From: Acidobacteriota bacterium
Lineage (GTDB): Bacteria; Acidobacteriota; Terriglobia; Bryobacterales; Bryobacteraceae
Length of the DNA stretch: 8,812 nt
NCBI GenBank assembly: GCA_947505565.1
Contig: CANNLB010000054.1
Coordinates: 1 to 8,812, forward strand
Reading direction: 5' to 3'
Notes under the pieces: model-generated
What the model was told of the DNA's origin: nothing
What the model saw: only the letters and a program-made list of their open reading frames with translations
Database searches by the model: none
Part shown: one piece after another, positions 6,637-8,812 of the stretch
Layout of the letters: each line of letters starts with the position of its first letter
How positions within the stretch are numbered: position 1 is the first letter of the stretch
Made by a program: the position numbers and the translations under genes

Positions 6637-7566
6637 GTGTTTTCTGTCGCCGTTTTGACTCAGGTCTTGGGCTTGGCCATCGGTGCCGGGTTGAATCTTT
6701 ACGCCGCCGTTTTAATGACGGGTCTGGGTATTCGGTATGGATGGCTGCCGCAGCTACCCACCGAGTTACAGGTGCTCGGCCACCCGGCCGTTTTGGGCGT
6801 AGCCGGGGTGATGTATGCAGCCGAATTCATCGCGGATAAGGTGCCGTTCTTTACCCCGATCTGGGATGGGATCCACACCTTCATACGGCCCGTGGGCGGG
6901 GCGCTGCTCGCCTTGGGCGCGACCGGGGGCTTGGACCCGATGACGCGGACGCTAGCGATGCTGGCGGCCGGAACGCTGGCGCTGGGGACGCATTCGAGCA
7001 AGATGGGCCTGCGGCTGATCGCCCATACTACGCCGGAGCCGGCGACCCACTCGTTGATCAGCGTGGCCGAGGACGTGGGCGTGTTGGCGTTGCTGTCGCT
7101 CGTCTACCAATACCCGATGGTAGCGTTGCCGGTGCTGCTGATGATCCTCGTGGGCATTGCAATTCTGCTGCCGCTGCTGCTGCGCGTGGCGCGGTTCCTG
7201 GTGGCCGGGCTGTGGGCGCGGGTGGCGTCGCTACTGGGTGTAACCGCGGCCGAAGCGGCTGAAAGCTGGGTGCCGACGCAGGTGCAAGCGGTGCGAGTTT
7301 TCAGCCGGAAGGTGAAAGGTGCCCCCCGACTGAAGCCGGGCTACCTGCTGCTCTACGGGAACCGAACCCAGTTCGCTTATCGGCGCTGGGGCCGGACGAA
7401 GACGGTGGACGTGGGGGCGCTGGAGCTGACGCCCACGTGGGGGTTCGTTTTCAACGTCTTGCCCTGTGCGGACGGGGCGAGTTTCTATGTGACCAAGGAG
7501 TCGAGCCCCGGCCTTACTTCACAAACGCCTCGCGGAGCATCGCTTCAAAAGACGGCGTGCAAATAA
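6637..7566 (+). CDS. DUF4126 domain membrane protein
   Basis: A 309-residue membrane protein of unknown function with an N-terminal DUF4126 domain (about 5-195). Visible family features are a Gly-rich first helix (IGAGLNLYAAVLMTGLG), AAEFIADKVPFF (61-72) and WDGIHTFIRPVGGALLALGA (76-95). Further hydrophobic segments span about 105-118, 146-157 and 160-183. The remainder (about 210-290) is a soluble-looking tail containing YGNRTQFAYRRWGRTKTVDV, which I do not recognise. The start is GTG, with GAGG 11 bases upstream. The gene follows the GlsB-type gene by 5 bp. Its last 53 bp are antisense to the end of the phosphatase gene, so the final 17 residues are encoded by sequence that also specifies the other protein's C-terminus. 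An earlier ancestral stop lost by mutation would explain this extended tail. Confidence 0.85.
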   Translation: MFSVAVLTQVLGLAIGAGLNLYAAVLMTGLGIRYGWLPQLPTELQVLGHPAVLGVAGVMYAAEFIADKVPFFTPIWDGIHTFIRPVGGALLALGATGGLDPMTRTLAMLAAGTLALGTHSSKMGLRLIAHTTPEPATHSLISVAEDVGVLALLSLVYQYPMVALPVLLMILVGIAILLPLLLRVARFLVAGLWARVASLLGVTAAEAAESWVPTQVQAVRVFSRKVKGAPRLKPGYLLLYGNRTQFAYRRWGRTKTVDVGALELTPTWGFVFNVLPCADGASFYVTKESSPGLTSQTPRGASLQKTACK

Positions 7567-8278
7567 GGGCGTTGCCGCCGTAGATGGAGTCGGTTCCGGC
7601 GAAGTTGAAGAACTTGCCGCCGGCCTCTTCGACCAGTACTTTCAGCGGGCACAGGTCCCAGGGTTGGGCGCTGGGTTCTACCCAGACTTCGGCTTTGCCC
7701 GTGACAATCATCATGCAATCCGGCCCGCCGCTGAGGCTGCGCACGGCCCAGAAGTTGGCGCAAAAATCCAGGACTTGGTCGCGATAGGACCACTTCTTGT
7801 TGTTCTGGAGACCGTTGAAGCAGACGACGGCGCGGTCGAGGCGTTCGACGGCGGATACCTTGCAGCGGACGTCGTTGCACCAAGCACCGCCGCCGACGCT
7901 GGCGAAGTAGGTTTCGTTCATGACCGGATAGTGAGCGCAGCCGGCGACGGGTTTGCCATTTTCTTCCAAGCCGAGGAGCACGCCCCACAGCATGTTGCCG
8001 CGGACGAAGTCGCGGGTGCCGTCGATCGGGTCGATGATCCACGTGCGGCCGGAGCGGGAGGGTTTGGCGACGCCTTCTTCGCCGCGTTGGCCGTCTTCCG
8101 GGAACAGATCTTCGAGCATCGAGGCGATGAGCTTTTCACTTTCCTTGTCGGCGATTGTGACCGGAGAGTCGTCGCTTTTGTCTTCCATCTGAATGCCTTG
8201 CTCAAAATAACGCATGGCCAAGGCGGAACTGGCCTTGGAGATGCGGCGCATGGCGGCGATTTCGCGTTCGTAGTTCAT
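7514..8278 (-). CDS. Inositol monophosphatase-family phosphatase, HisN-like
   Basis: A 254-residue Mg-dependent phosphatase of the inositol monophosphatase superfamily. Metal ligands are all present: GEEG (E67), WIIDPIDGTRDF (D83 and D86) and PWDLCP (D208). The phosphate-site Gly/Thr after DPIDG is also intact. The stretch FVRGNMLWGVLLGLEENGKP and the overall length resemble actinobacterial-type histidinol-phosphate phosphatases (HisN), which complete histidine synthesis. Inositol-1-phosphatase or 3'-phosphoadenosine phosphatase roles cannot be excluded from sequence. I chose the ATG at 8278 because homology begins at MNYEREIAAM. An in-frame ATG at 8416 would add 46 Pro/Ser-rich residues antisense to the neighbouring synthetase gene. 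No clear ribosome site precedes 8278. The gene is divergent from the acyl-CoA synthetase gene, with only 20 bp between start codons. Confidence 0.88.
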   Translation of the reverse strand: MNYEREIAAMRRISKASSALAMRYFEQGIQMEDKSDDSPVTIADKESEKLIASMLEDLFPEDGQRGEEGVAKPSRSGRTWIIDPIDGTRDFVRGNMLWGVLLGLEENGKPVAGCAHYPVMNETYFASVGGGAWCNDVRCKVSAVERLDRAVVCFNGLQNNKKWSYRDQVLDFCANFWAVRSLSGGPDCMMIVTGKAEVWVEPSAQPWDLCPLKVLVEEAGGKFFNFAGTDSIYGGNALICTPSFEAMLREAFVK

Positions 8279-8298
8279 CTTTGGAATATTATCTAACG
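8279..8298. promoter_or_regulatory. 20-bp AT-rich divergent start region with facing -10-like hexamers
   Basis: The whole gap between the divergent phosphatase and acyl-CoA synthetase start codons is 20 bp. Its AT-rich core can be read as TATTAT on the + strand (8287-8292, 6 bases before the ATG at 8299). On the - strand it reads GATAAT (8293-8288, 9 bases before the ATG at 8278). Either would yield a nearly leaderless transcript, which fits the absence of a ribosome site on both sides. I see no convincing -35 on either strand, so real promoters may instead lie within the opposite coding regions. Confidence 0.3.
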
Positions 8299-8812
8299 AT
8301 GGGCTTGCGAACGGTATATTCCCTCCTTGAAGAGGCGGTGACGAAGTATGGGGATCAGGTGGCGTTGCATCAACCGGTGCTTCTCGATAAGCAGCGGAGC
8401 TACCAGACCTGGACATGGCGTGCCTATCGCGACGCGGTGCGCGAAATCGCCTGCGGCCTGCGCGCGATGGGGGTGCTACCGGGCGACATCGTCGCCATCG
8501 GAAGCGAGACGCGGGCTGAGTTTTATTTGACGGATCTGGGCATCATGTCGAACGGCTCGATCGCCGCGGCGCTCTATGCGAATTCGCTGCCAGCGGACCA
8601 GGTTATGGCGCTGCGGACGTGCGGGGCGAAGGTCGTTTTTGTGGAGGACCCCAAGTATTTGAAGGTGTTGCGCGGAGCGGGCGGCAACTTATCCGTGCAG
8701 TGGGTTTTGCTCACCGGCTTTGAAGAAGGGGTGATGACCCTGGCCGAGGTGATCGCCAGGGGCCGGGCGGCGATGAACGAGGACAACGACTATTTCGAAC
8801 GCATTCGGGTGA
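8299..8812 (+). CDS. AMP-forming acyl-CoA synthetase (long-chain type), 3' partial
   Basis: The first 171 residues of an ANL-superfamily adenylating enzyme that activates a fatty acid to acyl-AMP and then acyl-CoA; the window ends before the gene does. Visible family features are the opening TVYSLLEEAVTKYGDQVALH, YQTWTWRAYRDAVREIACGL, a GDIVAIGSETRAEFYLTDLG strand-helix unit, and AALYANSLPADQVMALRTCG followed by AKVVFVEDPKYLKVL. These match the N-terminal subdomain of long-chain acyl-CoA synthetases (FadD/FACS type). The diagnostic P-loop and adenylate motifs lie beyond the window, so specificity cannot be judged. The ATG at 8299 precedes family-like sequence immediately and has no in-frame alternative in the 20-bp gap. 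No ribosome site is visible. Confidence 0.87.
   Translation, partial: MGLRTVYSLLEEAVTKYGDQVALHQPVLLDKQRSYQTWTWRAYRDAVREIACGLRAMGVLPGDIVAIGSETRAEFYLTDLGIMSNGSIAAALYANSLPADQVMALRTCGAKVVFVEDPKYLKVLRGAGGNLSVQWVLLTGFEEGVMTLAEVIARGRAAMNEDNDYFERIRV

Noticed and set aside
8279..8416. Longer phosphatase start at the ATG at 8416.
   Set aside because: The extra 46 residues are Pro/Ser-rich, show no family similarity, and are antisense to the well-supported acyl-CoA synthetase start.

Overview
The window (8,812 bp, GC-rich, coding mostly on the + strand) looks like bacterial chromosome, most plausibly from an Acidobacteriota/Bryobacterales-like soil organism. That placement is an inference from several traits seen together: a DUF1080 protein, a PEP-CTERM surface-protein remnant, several exported proteins, and strong G/C preference at third codon positions. 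TGA is used as an ordinary stop by several genes, so the standard bacterial code applies. I see no tRNA, rRNA, CRISPR array, transposase, integrase or phage gene.

Layout. Positions 1-4584 carry four + strand genes in close succession: the 3' part of a PhoD-type alkaline phosphatase, a membrane-anchored DUF58 protein, an exported metallo-beta-lactamase-fold hydrolase, and an exported tandem DUF1080 protein whose ATG overlaps the hydrolase's TGA. Positions 4581-6357 hold two neighbouring broken genes. The first, on the - strand, is a trypsin-like PEP-CTERM protein with two compensating frameshifts and no recognisable catalytic triad. The second, on the + strand, is a Tat-exported dienelactone-hydrolase-like gene with an in-frame TGA and two of its three catalytic residues replaced. 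Positions 6389-7566 hold a small GlsB/YeaQ-type membrane protein and a DUF4126 membrane protein, 5 bp apart. Positions 7514-8278 (- strand) encode an inositol-monophosphatase-family enzyme, possibly a histidinol phosphatase, overlapping the DUF4126 gene by 53 bp tail to tail. From 8299 a divergent acyl-CoA synthetase (AMP-forming) gene runs off the window.

How the genes relate. The clearest functional unit is the translationally coupled hydrolase/DUF1080 pair, both apparently exported and so probably acting outside the cytoplasm. The others look like ordinary neighbours with no shared pathway visible. I found no convincing new defence, mobile or biosynthetic system. The most noteworthy content is the 1.8-kb decay zone at 4581-6357, where lost catalytic residues support genuine gene death rather than sequencing error, plus some very compact gene junctions.
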